A stretch of 64,000 nt of DNA from DATMNI01 sp035570275 (GCA_035570275.1 DATMNI010000233.1:19330-83329); one strand, 5' to 3'. Shown: positions 33,256-42,036, numbered from the stretch's first letter. Numbers and translations: made by a program. Notes: a model not told the origin generated them from the letters alone.

Positions 33256-34011
33256 GTGAACTCATTCCGTTTTCTTTATCTAATCGCGGCGCCGGGAGCC
33301 GTGCTGCTCTCCGGCCTGCTTGCCGGTTGCGGAACGCCGCATGGCCAGCCTCGCAGCGGTTCGGAGACCTTGGCGCCGAGCGAGGTGTTGGAATTCAGCG
33401 CACTGTACGCGGAGAACTGCGCCGGTTGTCACGGACAGGAAGGCCGCGGAGGCGCGGCCATTGCTCTGGCCGATCCGGTGTATCTGGCCATCGTGGACGA
33501 ACCAGCCATTCGCAAAGTCATCGCCAACGGCGTGCGGGGAACTGCCATGCCGGCCTTTGCCGAGAGCGCTGGCGGGCTGCTCACCGCCAAGCAGATCGAT
33601 GCCATCACGCAAGGAATCCGGTCACAGTGGAGCAGGCCCGGTATCCTCGACGGCGCCAATCCGCCATCTTACGCCGCGAAATCCGCCGGCGACGGGCAAC
33701 GGGGCGAAGCCGTGTACAAGACCTGGTGCGAATCCTGTCACGGCCCTGATGGCCGCGGCGGGTCCAAGGGCAGCGCTATCACCAACGACTCCTTTCTGGC
33801 CCTGGTCAGCGACCAGGGATTGCGGACGATCGTCATCGCCGGCCGCCCGGAACTGGGAGCGCCGGATTGGCGCGGCAACGTGCGCGGCAAACCGATGTCG
33901 GACCAGGACGTCACCGACGCAGTTGCCTGGCTGGCCTCGCACCGCTCTCAAGTCCCTGGGCAACCATACTCCGCTTCCAATTACGCTCAGCACCTGGAGC
34001 CAAAACCATGA
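33256..34011 (+). CDS. Diheme cytochrome c lipoprotein
   Basis: 251 residues from a GTG at 33256 with GAGG upstream. A lipoprotein signal (SGLLAGC) anchors it to a membrane. Two cytochrome c domains follow, with heme sites CAGCH and CESCH. Each has a Met within a suitable distance (TAMPAF; GKPMSD). It likely shuttles electrons from the cytochrome b/Rieske complex encoded next to the caa3 oxidase. The stop overlaps the Rieske start by four bases (ATGA). Confidence 0.9.
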   Translation: MNSFRFLYLIAAPGAVLLSGLLAGCGTPHGQPRSGSETLAPSEVLEFSALYAENCAGCHGQEGRGGAAIALADPVYLAIVDEPAIRKVIANGVRGTAMPAFAESAGGLLTAKQIDAITQGIRSQWSRPGILDGANPPSYAAKSAGDGQRGEAVYKTWCESCHGPDGRGGSKGSAITNDSFLALVSDQGLRTIVIAGRPELGAPDWRGNVRGKPMSDQDVTDAVAWLASHRSQVPGQPYSASNYAQHLEPKP

Positions 34012-34562
34012 AAAACGATACCACCATCTCCCGACGCGGGCTGTTCATGAAATTGGGCATTCTCTTCAACGGACTGGTAGCGACGGCGCTCGCCGTGCCA
34101 ATCGGGCGGTTTCTGTTATCGTCGATTACACGCGGGCGTGCCAACGGCTACCTGGACTGGGTGTCTCTCGGCCCCATAAGCGAATTTCCCGAGGGCGAGA
34201 CTCGCCTCGCCACCTTCCGCAATCCGCTTGTGATGCCGACCGACGGCAAGACCGTGGATACGGCTTGTTGGGTGCGGCGGGTCGAAGGCGATAAATTCCA
34301 GGTCTTCGCCGTCAACTGCGCGCACCTGGGTTGTCCGGTCCGATGGTTTCCGCAATCCGGCCTGTTCCTTTGCCCCTGTCATGGCGGAGCCTATTACCGT
34401 GACGGCGCCCGGGCCTCGGGTCCGCCGGAGCGCGGTTTGTTTGAATACCCGTACAAGGTTCAGAACGGCCTGATTACCATCCAGGCCGGTGAGTTGCCCA
34501 CACCAGGCCCGAGCGCGGCCCTCATTAATATCAAAACCGGAAAGGACCAATCATGCGCCTGA
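34008..34562 (+). CDS. Rieske [2Fe-2S] protein
   Basis: 184 residues. An N-terminal twin-Arg-like segment (SRRGLFMKLG) and hydrophobic helix are followed by the Rieske fold with the cluster ligands CAHLGC and CPCHGG. It accepts electrons from quinol at the Qo site of the neighbouring cytochrome b and passes them to cytochrome c. The start overlaps the previous stop (ATGA) and the end overlaps the cytochrome b gene by ten bases, so translation is coupled throughout. Confidence 0.94.
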   Translation: MKNDTTISRRGLFMKLGILFNGLVATALAVPIGRFLLSSITRGRANGYLDWVSLGPISEFPEGETRLATFRNPLVMPTDGKTVDTACWVRRVEGDKFQVFAVNCAHLGCPVRWFPQSGLFLCPCHGGAYYRDGARASGPPERGLFEYPYKVQNGLITIQAGELPTPGPSAALINIKTGKDQSCA

Positions 34563-36016
34563 TTTCGCAGCTCGGAGAGTGGTTCGACCAGCGCTTACAA
34601 CTCGCCGCGCCCATTCGCGAAGCCTCCGAACATCCTGTGCCTCGAAACACCGCAAGCTGGTGGTATGTATTCGGGAGCGCGGCGCTGGTCGTCTTCCTGC
34701 TTCAACTCGCGACCGGAGTTATGCTGGCCCTGACCTATGTCCCCTCAGCCGGAGAGGCGTGGGGCAGCCTTCAGGCGCTCAACCACGATATCACTCTCGG
34801 CTGGTTCATCCGCGCGCTGCACGGCTGGGGTTCGAACTTCATGGTGGCGATCGTTCTCATCCACATGATGCAGGTCTTTCTCTTCGGCGCGTACAAGTTT
34901 CCGCGAGAGCTCACCTGGATCGTTGGCATATTCCTCTTGCTGATGACACTCGGCATGGCATTCAGCGGGCAGGTGCTGCGCTTCGATCAGGACGCATATT
35001 GGGGCTTGGGGATCGGCGCGTCCATCGCCAGCCGTGTGCCATTTGTCGGGCCCGCGGTAGTGAAGTTGATGCTGGGCGGGCCCATCATCGCCGGCGCCAC
35101 GCTATCCCGGTTCTTTGCCCTGCATGTCTTCGTGATTCCAGGAATGCTGATCGGTTTCGTATGCCTGCACGTTTTGATGGTGCTGAAGCTGGGAATCAAC
35201 GAATGGCCCATGCCGGGGCGCATCGTAAAGCGGGCGACCTATCTTGGCGAGTATCACGAATTGACGAAGAGGGATGGCGCGCCGTTCGTTCCCTACGCCA
35301 TCTGGAAAGATCTGTTCTTCGCGGCGTTCATCCTCCTGGCCGTCGCCGCCTGCGCGCTCTGGTTCGGTCCGTTTGGGCCGACCGGCAGGCCGGATCCCAC
35401 CATTATTCAGACCGTGCCGAAACCCGATTACTTTTTCTTGTGGCTCTACGCCTTGCTCTCGCTGCTCCCGCCCTCTATGGAGACTCCCGCGCTTCTGATT
35501 GGTCCGGTCGTGGTCATCCTCGGATTGCTTCTGCTTCCGTTTCTGTCCGGCGAAGGAGAGAAAAGCTGGCGAAGAAGGCCGATTGCGGTCCTGACGGTGC
35601 TGTTACTCGCGATCACGCTCGGAACGTTTACCCATCTCGCGGAGTACACGCCTTGGAGCCCGCAGATGAACGCCTGGAGCGGCGCAGTGGTGCCGGCGCG
35701 ATTCTTGCACGGCACAACCGCCCTGGAGCGGCAAGGCGCGCTCGTGTTCCAAGGGAAGCAGTGCCGCAACTGCCATTCCCTTGCGGAGAGCGGTGGGCAG
35801 AGAGGTCCGTCTCTCGACAGCGTTGCGGTTCGGCTCACGCCGGATCAACTCATCCGCCAGGTGATCCAGGGCGGCGGCAACATGCCCGCCTACGGCAAGA
35901 ATCTGAGCCCGGCGGAAACCACCGCGCTCGTAGCATTTCTCGAAACGCTGCATCCGGCCGGGCAAGCCGCCGCGCGCGATGCTTCCCGCGATGTGGTTCT
36001 TCAGGATCGGCAATAG
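34553..36016 (+). CDS. Cytochrome b fused to cytochrome c
   Basis: 487 residues. Eight or nine transmembrane helices carry both heme b ligand pairs: RALHGWGSNF with IVLIHMM, and RFFALHVFVIP with FVCLHVL. The second half matches the subunit-IV part. The quinol-site PEWY motif reads PDYF (VPKPDYFFLWLYALL). The C-terminal 95 residues or so are a cytochrome c domain (CRNCHSL; Met in GGNMPAY). The fusion places a c-type heme where cytochrome f/c1 would be. With the Rieske protein it forms the quinol-oxidising complex; no separate cytochrome c1/f gene is in the operon. Confidence 0.93.
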   Translation: MRLISQLGEWFDQRLQLAAPIREASEHPVPRNTASWWYVFGSAALVVFLLQLATGVMLALTYVPSAGEAWGSLQALNHDITLGWFIRALHGWGSNFMVAIVLIHMMQVFLFGAYKFPRELTWIVGIFLLLMTLGMAFSGQVLRFDQDAYWGLGIGASIASRVPFVGPAVVKLMLGGPIIAGATLSRFFALHVFVIPGMLIGFVCLHVLMVLKLGINEWPMPGRIVKRATYLGEYHELTKRDGAPFVPYAIWKDLFFAAFILLAVAACALWFGPFGPTGRPDPTIIQTVPKPDYFFLWLYALLSLLPPSMETPALLIGPVVVILGLLLLPFLSGEGEKSWRRRPIAVLTVLLLAITLGTFTHLAEYTPWSPQMNAWSGAVVPARFLHGTTALERQGALVFQGKQCRNCHSLAESGGQRGPSLDSVAVRLTPDQLIRQVIQGGGNMPAYGKNLSPAETTALVAFLETLHPAGQAAARDASRDVVLQDRQ

Positions 36017-36025
36017 AGATTTGCG

Positions 36026-36817
36026 ATGACACTTGCGCTTACGCTGGTCATACTCTTCCTGGCAGTGCTCTACTTGCGGGGATGGCTTCATGCGCGCTCC
36101 GCTTCCGTGAAGCGCATTCCGGTCTGGCGCGCCGCCAGTTTCTTTCTCGGTCTCTTCTGCACGTGGGTCGCAGCGGCTTCTCCCGTTGCGTATCTCGACG
36201 GGAAAATGCTGACGGCCCACATGGTTCAACATCTGCTGCTCATGACGTTCGCGCCTCCGTTGATCTGGTTGGGAGCACCCGTGCTGGCGATGTTGTACCC
36301 CCTCCGGGCCGCGTGCCCGCTGTTCCGATGGCCGCCGCTCGAAAAGCTCGGGAGCATCCTCGCCCACCCCGCGGTTTGCTGGCTGTCCGCTGCCGCCGCG
36401 CTGGTGATCTGGCATATTCCGGCGCTGTTTCGTCTGGGGATGCAGTCGCAGACCTGGCATTTGATCGAGCACGCGTCTTTCCTGGTTACGGGCCTTCTTT
36501 TCTGGTGGCCCGTCGTCCAGCCCTGGCCAAGTCTCCCAAGGTGGCCTCGATGGACCATGCTCCTTTACCTCTTTCTCGCCACCCTGCCGTGCGACGTCCT
36601 TTCCGGATTGCTCGTGTTCTCCGACCGGGTCGCCTACCCGATGTACCTCTGCATGCCGCAAAAGTCCGGCCTTTCGGCACTCGAAGACCAGCAGTGCGCG
36701 GCCGCCTTAATGTGGACCTGCGTCACGGTGGTTTTTCTCGTGGCCGGAACAATTCTATCTATGCAGTTGCTCTCGCCGCGGAATTCCCGAGAGGTCATGG
36801 AGGTTGTGTCCATATGA
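36026..36817 (+). CDS. CtaG-type cytochrome c oxidase assembly membrane protein
   Basis: 263 residues with about seven helices. Signatures are TAHMVQHLLLMTFAPPLIWLG, WHIPALF, HLIEHASFLVTGLLFWWPV and PLEDQQ-like ALEDQQCAAALMW, matching the caa3-type CtaG family (PF09678). It is thought to help insert copper or mature caa3 oxidase; it is unrelated to the Cox11-type CtaG. The stop overlaps the following 48-residue gene (ATGA). Confidence 0.9.
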   Translation: MTLALTLVILFLAVLYLRGWLHARSASVKRIPVWRAASFFLGLFCTWVAAASPVAYLDGKMLTAHMVQHLLLMTFAPPLIWLGAPVLAMLYPLRAACPLFRWPPLEKLGSILAHPAVCWLSAAAALVIWHIPALFRLGMQSQTWHLIEHASFLVTGLLFWWPVVQPWPSLPRWPRWTMLLYLFLATLPCDVLSGLLVFSDRVAYPMYLCMPQKSGLSALEDQQCAAALMWTCVTVVFLVAGTILSMQLLSPRNSREVMEVVSI

Positions 36818-36960
36818 TGCCGACTCAACTCGCCGCCTCACTTGTCGAAATGGCGCCGACCCCCGTCATGGTGATCTCCTATTGGGGCTACGTCGCGTTT
36901 CTGCCCATATTCATCGTGGCTTTTGCGATCCACGGCTGGCTGATCCGGCCGAAGAGGTGA
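36814..36960 (+). CDS. Small single-helix membrane protein
   Basis: 48 residues, starting at the ATG that overlaps the CtaG stop. One transmembrane helix (VMVISYWGYVAFLPIFIVAF) and a short basic tail (RPKR). It may be a small oxidase subunit or assembly factor; its coupled position between CtaG and heme O synthase supports this, but I recognise no family. Confidence 0.7.
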   Translation: MMPTQLAASLVEMAPTPVMVISYWGYVAFLPIFIVAFAIHGWLIRPKR

Positions 36961-36964
36961 GTCC

Positions 36965-37816
36965 ATGCGAGACTATCTGGAGTTGACCAAGCCGCGAATC
37001 ACTCTACTCATTCTGACCTGCACCGCGGTTGGCTACTTTCTTGGCGGCGGGATCTCGTTTCACTGGACGATGCTGCTTCACGCTCTCCTCGGCACCGCTC
37101 TGCTGGCGTCTGGAACGGCAGCGCTCAATCAATGGTATGAGGTGGACTCCGACGCCAAGATGCGGCGGACCCGCATGCGCCCCATGCCTGCCGGAAGGAT
37201 GAAACGAAGCCATGGGTTTGTGTTTGGCGTGCTGTTGTCCGCCGGCGGTTTCGTGGAACTGTGGAGCGGAACCAATCTGCTGGCGGCCGCCCTGGGCTTG
37301 TTCACGCTCCTCAGTTATTTGCTTCTGTACACACCCCTGAAACAACGCTCGCCAATATGCACGACCGTGGGCGCGATCCCTGGCGCGATGCCTCCGCTCA
37401 TTGGCTACGCGGCCGCGGCTGGGAGACTCGACGCGCAGGCGGTGGCGTTGTTCCTGATTCTATTCGTCTGGCAGTTCCCGCACTTCGACGCCATCGCCTG
37501 GATGTATCGCGAAGACTATGCCCGTGGCGGAATCCGGATGTTGCCCGTGGTCGAGCCGGACGGCGAGTCCACCGCCAGGCGCGTGGTGGTCTGCTCGCTC
37601 TTGTTGATCCCGATCAGCCTGCTGCCCAGCCTCCTGGGTATGACCGGCCTGGTATACGCGGCCGCCGCCATCGCCGCCGGCCTTGGATTGCTTTACTTTG
37701 GTGTGCGGTTGGGACGCGAGAAGAGCGTCGCTCGCGCGCACGCCGTATTGCTCGCGTCCGTTTTCTACCTTCCCGCGCTGCTCGCCGTTATGGTCTTGGA
37801 CCGGCGCCTCCTTTGA
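36965..37816 (+). CDS. ctaB: Protoheme IX farnesyltransferase (heme O synthase)
   Basis: 283 residues with about eight helices. UbiA-family motifs: LNQWYEVDSDAKMRRTRMRP (first Asp-rich site) and AWMYREDYARGGIRMLPVVE (second). It converts heme b to heme o with farnesyl diphosphate, needed for the oxidase encoded upstream. It starts four bases after the small membrane gene. No heme A synthase (ctaA) is present in the window, so the final heme type is not settled here. Confidence 0.93.
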   Translation: MRDYLELTKPRITLLILTCTAVGYFLGGGISFHWTMLLHALLGTALLASGTAALNQWYEVDSDAKMRRTRMRPMPAGRMKRSHGFVFGVLLSAGGFVELWSGTNLLAAALGLFTLLSYLLLYTPLKQRSPICTTVGAIPGAMPPLIGYAAAAGRLDAQAVALFLILFVWQFPHFDAIAWMYREDYARGGIRMLPVVEPDGESTARRVVVCSLLLIPISLLPSLLGMTGLVYAAAAIAAGLGLLYFGVRLGREKSVARAHAVLLASVFYLPALLAVMVLDRRLL

Positions 37817-37819
37817 GCG

Positions 37820-38305
37820 ATGACACCACTACGAAGTCTGGTCGCCAAAGACAGCCCCCTATCTGTAGAACACTCGGCGCGGACGGCAGGCGCCGCGGTC
37901 GCTTCGCTCCTGGTAGCCCAACTGATCCGGCTTCCGGAGGCCTACTGGGCCGGGATCACAACCCTGGCTATTATGCAGTCGACGACGGAAGCAACACTAC
38001 CTAGCGCCATTCAGTACTTCGCGGGAACCGCGGTGGGCGCCGCCATTGGAGGATGGGCCAGCGCCCACTTTCCCGGGAACCCTTTCGCTTTCGGTGCATG
38101 CGCCTTCATCATGGGAACCCTCTTCGTGCCGTTCCGGCTGGAGCGCAACGCCTATCGAACCGCCAGCATCACACTGGCAGTCGTAATGCTGCTGCGGACG
38201 CACAGCGGATGGACCATAGCGGTCCACCGGTTCTTTGAAGTCTCCGTGGGAATTGCGGTAGGTCTGGCGATCAGTGCCCTGTGGCCCGAACACCGCGTGG
38301 GGTAA
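37820..38305 (+). CDS. FUSC/aromatic-acid-exporter-like membrane protein
   Basis: 161 residues, six helices. The pattern AYWAGITTLAIMQSTTEATL, GTAVGAAIGGW and the RFFEVSVGIAVGLAISALWP ending match the membrane half of FUSC/ArAE family exporters, without the soluble domain. It starts four bases after ctaB, probably on the same transcript, but a link to respiration is not evident. Confidence 0.8.
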   Translation: MTPLRSLVAKDSPLSVEHSARTAGAAVASLLVAQLIRLPEAYWAGITTLAIMQSTTEATLPSAIQYFAGTAVGAAIGGWASAHFPGNPFAFGACAFIMGTLFVPFRLERNAYRTASITLAVVMLLRTHSGWTIAVHRFFEVSVGIAVGLAISALWPEHRVG

Positions 38306-38310
38306 GCTTT

Positions 38311-38414
38311 TGTGGGGCAGATTGGCAATCTGCGGCGGATTGGCAATCCGCCTGCTTGTAGCTGTGCATAAAGCCTCGGGAGGCGGATTGCCAATCCGCC
38401 GCAGGTTAACAACC
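38311..38414. repeat. Family-2 palindromic repeat, left part of an interrupted element
   Basis: Begins TGTGGGGCAGATTGGCAATC, includes palindromes GGCGGATTGGCAATCCGCC and GGCGGATTGCCAATCCGCC, and ends GCAGGTTAACAACC at 38414. The expected terminus TGCCCCAC is missing here and is found at 40667, on the far side of the 2241-bp insertion. Joining the two restores the end seen in the intact element at 52240-52506. Confidence 0.85.
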
Positions 38415-38427
38415 CATAGGCGTTAAA

Positions 38428-38704
38428 TAACGCCGTTGCCGAAATGACAGTCACTGCGCGCGACCGAGTCTCAGGCCCGCGCTGATTGGAACTTCCCCCA
38501 GAAGGCCGTTTGGGGCCAGTGTACGAGTGGGGGACGATCCACTCGGAGGCAGGCGATGTTTCCCTGAAGTCGCTTTGGGTAAGCTTCCGCATGTCCGAAA
38601 AGCGAATCAAGACTGGCAACTTCCCGAAGCCGAGCTCGGTTGCGTCCTATACCGGCTTCGTTATGCCTAGAATCACTGAAAACCATTAGTCCAAAGCTCG
38701 GACA
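38428..38704. other. Non-coding left end of the cassette
   Basis: Frames of about 70 codons exist on both strands (38486-38689 plus, 38471-38686 minus), but neither has a ribosome binding site or recognisable motif, and they overlap one another. I see no gene here. Confidence 0.5.
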
Positions 38705-39682
38705 CTAATCGATCGTGGGAGACAAGAGTTGCTTGGTAGCGTTCTTCTTTTGCGAGGTTGATCTTTGATGAGTGTCCAAGCCCGCGTCCTTTTTCAGACC
38801 TCGCTGTGTTCGGCGGATCGCCTCGACGAAGGCCATCGCCGCCTTACTCACACCTTCCCGGTACGCGACGTCAACCGGGTAGCGTCGAAGCGCTGGGGTG
38901 ATTGGCCTCAATACAAGCCGTTCACCCGCAAGCCGGGACATAGTCTCGAAAACCAACGCCACCCCGCGTCCCGCCTCCACGGCTGCGATCAAGCTGGTGG
39001 CGGTGTCACACTCCTCGGCTATGTGCGGCTTCCGTGACTGCGAGGCGAAAACCCTCGCCAGAAAGACAGGATGCTCGGGATGCTCCAGACGGCTGAAGGC
39101 CACCAACGACTCCTTGGCGATTTCCCTCAGCGGGACCCTCTTTCTTCGCGCAAGCCTGTGTCGTGGATGCATTGCCACCCTCATGCCATAGGTCCGGAGA
39201 TGCTCCACGATAAGACCGTCGAATTCGCAAGGCGATACTGTAACCACTAGGGCGACATCCAGGCTCCCGTCGTGGAGCCCATTCAGGATGGCTCGACTCG
39301 TCATGTTGTGCAGATCGACGGCGACGTTCGGGTTGGATTGCTTGAAGGTTCTAAGCGCCCTGGGTAGAATCTCAACCGACGGAGAAGCGGCATAACCCAC
39401 CCGGACCCGGCCGGTCTTCCCGGATGCCGCCGCCTTCGCAACGCCAATCGCTTCATCGACGCGGTGCAGGACGGCTCTCGCTTCCACGAGAAAGACTCTG
39501 CCGGCTTCGGTGAGCGTGATGGCCTTGGGCGTGCGTTTGAAAAGGAGGACGCCGAGATCTCGCTCCAGATCGCGGATCTGTCTGCTCAGCGGCGGCTGGG
39601 AAACGTAAAGCCGGGCGGCGGCGCGCGAGACATTCTGCTCCTCTGCAACGGCGACGAAATACCGGAGGTGCCTCAGCTCCAT
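38705..39682 (-). CDS. LysR-family transcriptional regulator
   Basis: 325 residues. The N-terminal winged helix (RHLRYFVAVAEEQNVSRAAA, then SQPPLSRQIRDLE) and a periplasmic-binding-protein-like effector domain (about 90-300) are complete. The start at 39682 lies just downstream of a TATACC/GGTATA palindrome, the likely autoregulatory site. It is divergent from the isochorismatase-family gene it probably controls. Both genes sit inside the inverted-repeat cassette. The effector is unknown. Confidence 0.93.
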   Translation of the reverse strand: MELRHLRYFVAVAEEQNVSRAAARLYVSQPPLSRQIRDLERDLGVLLFKRTPKAITLTEAGRVFLVEARAVLHRVDEAIGVAKAAASGKTGRVRVGYAASPSVEILPRALRTFKQSNPNVAVDLHNMTSRAILNGLHDGSLDVALVVTVSPCEFDGLIVEHLRTYGMRVAMHPRHRLARRKRVPLREIAKESLVAFSRLEHPEHPVFLARVFASQSRKPHIAEECDTATSLIAAVEAGRGVALVFETMSRLAGERLVLRPITPALRRYPVDVAYREGVSKAAMAFVEAIRRTQRGLKKDAGLDTHQRSTSQKKNATKQLLSPTID

Positions 39683-39690
39683 AGCACGAG

Positions 39691-39707
39691 TATACCTAAT
39701 GGGTATA
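39691..39707. promoter_or_regulatory. Palindrome in the LysR/isochorismatase divergent region
   Basis: TATACCTAATGGGTATA: TATACC and GGTATA separated by five bases. It lies 8-25 bases before the LysR start codon, a classic place for a LysR-type binding site with an interrupted dyad, including a T-N11-A. Confidence 0.65.
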
Positions 39708-39863
39708 GTGCCGTCACTCCAAAGTATTTCCCAACTCCGGCGAAGTCCCCCAAGATGTTCGGTAGGCCAAGGGAATGGTGGGGAACGAGATTACCATCGC
39801 AGTGCTGGTGCTCACGCCGCCTCGGGGACTCGGCATCGACCTACAGATTCTAAGGAGAATGAG

Positions 39864-40490
39864 ATGACTAACCAGAACCGTACCTATGAGCCTCTGACTT
39901 CCGAAAACGCTGCGCTCATCCTCGTCGATCATCAGATCGGGCTGATGACGGGCGTCCGTGACTATCCGATCGGCTTGCTAAAGCACAATGTGGTGGCGTT
40001 GGCCAAGGCTGCGAAAGCTCTGCATCTGCCGATAGTTGTGACCACGACAGCGCGCGACAGCATGTGGGGACCGACGATTCCAGAGTTGGTGGACGCATTG
40101 CCGGGCATCGAGATCATCGACCGCTCCTCGGTCAACGCCTATGACGATACTCGCGTGGCCCGCGCCATCGAGGCGACCGGCCGGAAGAAGCTCATTTTCG
40201 CCGGCCTGTCTCTGGAAGTTTGCGCGGCTTTCCCGGCCATGACGGCCGTCAGCAGAGGGCTCGAGGCGTACGTGGCCGTGGACGCCTGCGGGACGTTCAG
40301 CGAGACCAAGCATCAGACCGGGTTGCTGCGCATGGTCCAAGCCGGCGTCGTCGTTTCGGACTACACGACCTTGATGGTGGAGATCCTCAAGGACAACGCG
40401 CGTCCTGAGGCAGGTTCTGTTTACGGAGCTATGGACATGGATTGGGCCAAGCTCGTTGGCCAGATCTCCGCGGAGTACGCGAAGAAATGA
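39864..40490 (+). CDS. Isochorismatase-family (YcaC-like) hydrolase
   Basis: 208 residues. The cysteine-hydrolase fold is shown by ALILVDHQIGLM (catalytic Asp) and LIFAGLSLEVCAAFPAMTAV (nucleophilic Cys). The second segment resembles YcaC-related enzymes more than true isochorismatases. The substrate, perhaps an amide or isocyanide, cannot be told from sequence. The start at 39864 has AAGGAG about eight bases upstream; an ATG at 39859 would stop after two codons. Carried with its regulator on the cassette, it is probably an acquired catabolic or detoxifying function. Confidence 0.88.
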   Translation: MTNQNRTYEPLTSENAALILVDHQIGLMTGVRDYPIGLLKHNVVALAKAAKALHLPIVVTTTARDSMWGPTIPELVDALPGIEIIDRSSVNAYDDTRVARAIEATGRKKLIFAGLSLEVCAAFPAMTAVSRGLEAYVAVDACGTFSETKHQTGLLRMVQAGVVVSDYTTLMVEILKDNARPEAGSVYGAMDMDWAKLVGQISAEYAKK

Positions 40491-40697
40491 ACGCGGAAGG
40501 TCTTGAACCCGAGCGGAAGCCGTTGCTGCTCTTCCTCCTTCGGGGCCGTGGTTGGCCGTAGGTCGCGTTCTGGGAGGTTGCACCAGACCCGGTCCCGAGG
40601 CTGGATCGAGCCGAGCTAAGGTCATCTTGGCAACGGGCTTATCTTAACGCCTATGGGTTAACAACCTGCCCCACCAGCGCAGCCACACCGATGAACG
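40491..40697. other. Right end of cassette and junction with the host
   Basis: No gene seen. The cassette ends at 40655, the target duplication is 40656-40666, and the displaced terminus of the family-2 repeat (TGCCCCACC) is 40667-40675. Confidence 0.7.
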
Positions 40698-42014
40698 CTA
40701 CTTCTCCATCCGGACCAGGCTGGGCGCCTCTGCCGTCTTGACTGCTTCGGATGCGTGGTGATTCACGATCAGCCGGGAACCCCTCTGACCCGTCAGATAG
40801 GTCCAGACCCACTGCAGAAACACGCTCACGCGGAGGCTGGATTGGCCCAGGAATTCCAGATGCACAGCCGCCCATGCAAGCCATGCCAGGACACCGCTGA
40901 TGCGGAATTTACCGCTCTGCAGAACGGCGAAGCCCTTGCCGACGATCGCCATATTGCCCTTGTCGAAATAGCGGAACGGCCGGGGCGCCGGCTTGCCGGC
41001 AAGCCGGTTGGCTATCAGCCGGCCCGCGTATCGGCCTTGTTGTATCGCCACCTGCGCCACGCCAGGAAGCGGGTGACCATCCTGATCCAATGACGCAGTA
41101 TCGCCCACCACGAAAATTTCGGGATGTCCCGGGACACTGAGATCGTTCTGGATGCGGACCCGCCCGGCGCGATCCGATTCCGCTTTCAGCCATCTGGCCG
41201 CAGGGGACGGGCTGACACCGGCCGTCCAGATGACCGTGTGGCTGGCAATGCGTTCCCCCGCCACGATCACACCTGCCTCGTCTACCAGTTCCACGCCGCT
41301 CCCCAGCCGTACTTCCACACCCAGTTCCTCCAGGTGCTTCTTGGCTGCACTGGAGAGACCCTCCGCAAAGGTTCCCAATACCCGGGGGGACTGGTCGATC
41401 AGTACAATTCGCGCCGATGCAGGATCGATTCGCCGGAACTCAGCCCGGAGGCTATTGCGCACCAGAATGGCAATCGCACTGGCCATCTCCACTCCAGTGG
41501 GACCAGCGCCGACCAGCACGAACGTCAGCAGGTCGCGGTGGCGGCTGGGGTCTTCTTCCGCCTCAGCCTGCTCAAACGCCCCGAGCACCTTATTCCGTAT
41601 CTCCACAGCGTCCGCCAGGCTTTTCAATCCTGGAGCGTATTTACTGAATTCGTCATGTCCGAAGTAACTTGGGCCCGCGCCCGTCGCCAGGATCAGATAG
41701 TCGTATTGGGTCCGTACATTCTCGCGATCCGCGTCTCTACAGATGACACATCGTTCCGCCTGATCCACACCCGTTACTTCTCCAAGGAAGACTGAGGTGT
41801 TTGGTTGGTTTCGCAGTATGCCGCGGATGGGCGACCCGATTTGACCAGGCGTCAGGACCGAAGTCGCCACCTGGTAGAGCAGGGGCTGAAACAGGTGGTG
41901 GTTCGTCCGGTCAATCAGAATAACGCTCGCCGGCGCCCGCTTGAGCGCCTTGGCGGCGGCGAGGCCGCCAAAACCGCCGCCGACGATTACGATAGTTGGG
42001 AGATGCTCGCTCAT
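40698..42014 (-). CDS. ndh: Type II NADH dehydrogenase (NDH-2)
   Basis: 438 residues. The N-terminal FAD site is IVIVGGGFGGLAAAKAL and the NADH site is FVLVGAGPTGVEMASAIA. The conserved VWTAGV and VVGDTASL segments and the C-terminal membrane-association region (AWLAWAAVHLEFLGQ) fit NDH-2. It oxidises NADH and reduces quinone without proton pumping at the inner face of the membrane. The ATG at 42014 starts just before the FAD motif; AAGGAT lies very close upstream. It follows glk by 22 bases on the same strand, so glucose uptake, phosphorylation and NADH reoxidation may be co-expressed. Confidence 0.92.
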   Translation of the reverse strand: MSEHLPTIVIVGGGFGGLAAAKALKRAPASVILIDRTNHHLFQPLLYQVATSVLTPGQIGSPIRGILRNQPNTSVFLGEVTGVDQAERCVICRDADRENVRTQYDYLILATGAGPSYFGHDEFSKYAPGLKSLADAVEIRNKVLGAFEQAEAEEDPSRHRDLLTFVLVGAGPTGVEMASAIAILVRNSLRAEFRRIDPASARIVLIDQSPRVLGTFAEGLSSAAKKHLEELGVEVRLGSGVELVDEAGVIVAGERIASHTVIWTAGVSPSPAARWLKAESDRAGRVRIQNDLSVPGHPEIFVVGDTASLDQDGHPLPGVAQVAIQQGRYAGRLIANRLAGKPAPRPFRYFDKGNMAIVGKGFAVLQSGKFRISGVLAWLAWAAVHLEFLGQSSLRVSVFLQWVWTYLTGQRGSRLIVNHHASEAVKTAEAPSLVRMEK

Positions 42015-42036
42015 ATCCTTATAAGAGGCTACGCGC

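Larger units (their letters stand above)
38415..40655. mobile_element. Transposase-less cassette with inverted repeats carrying a LysR/isochorismatase pair
   Basis: The unit begins CATAGGCGTTAA and ends TTAACGCCTATG, a perfect 12-bp inverted repeat. With one single-base gap the similarity continues to about 34 bp (30 matches) at each end. It is flanked by direct copies of GGTTAACAACC (38404-38414 and 40656-40666), an 11-bp target duplication. It interrupts a family-2 repeat. Inside are only the LysR gene, the isochorismatase-family gene and their shared control region; no transposase or remnant was seen. Ends starting with CAT and an 11-bp duplication resemble IS4-family elements and their mobile insertion cassettes, moved in trans. 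That assignment is inference; the boundaries are read directly. Confidence 0.85.

Noticed and set aside
38471..38689. Overlapping short frames inside the left end of the cassette
   Set aside because: Both strands are open, neither has a ribosome binding site or protein-like composition; no transposase similarity was seen.
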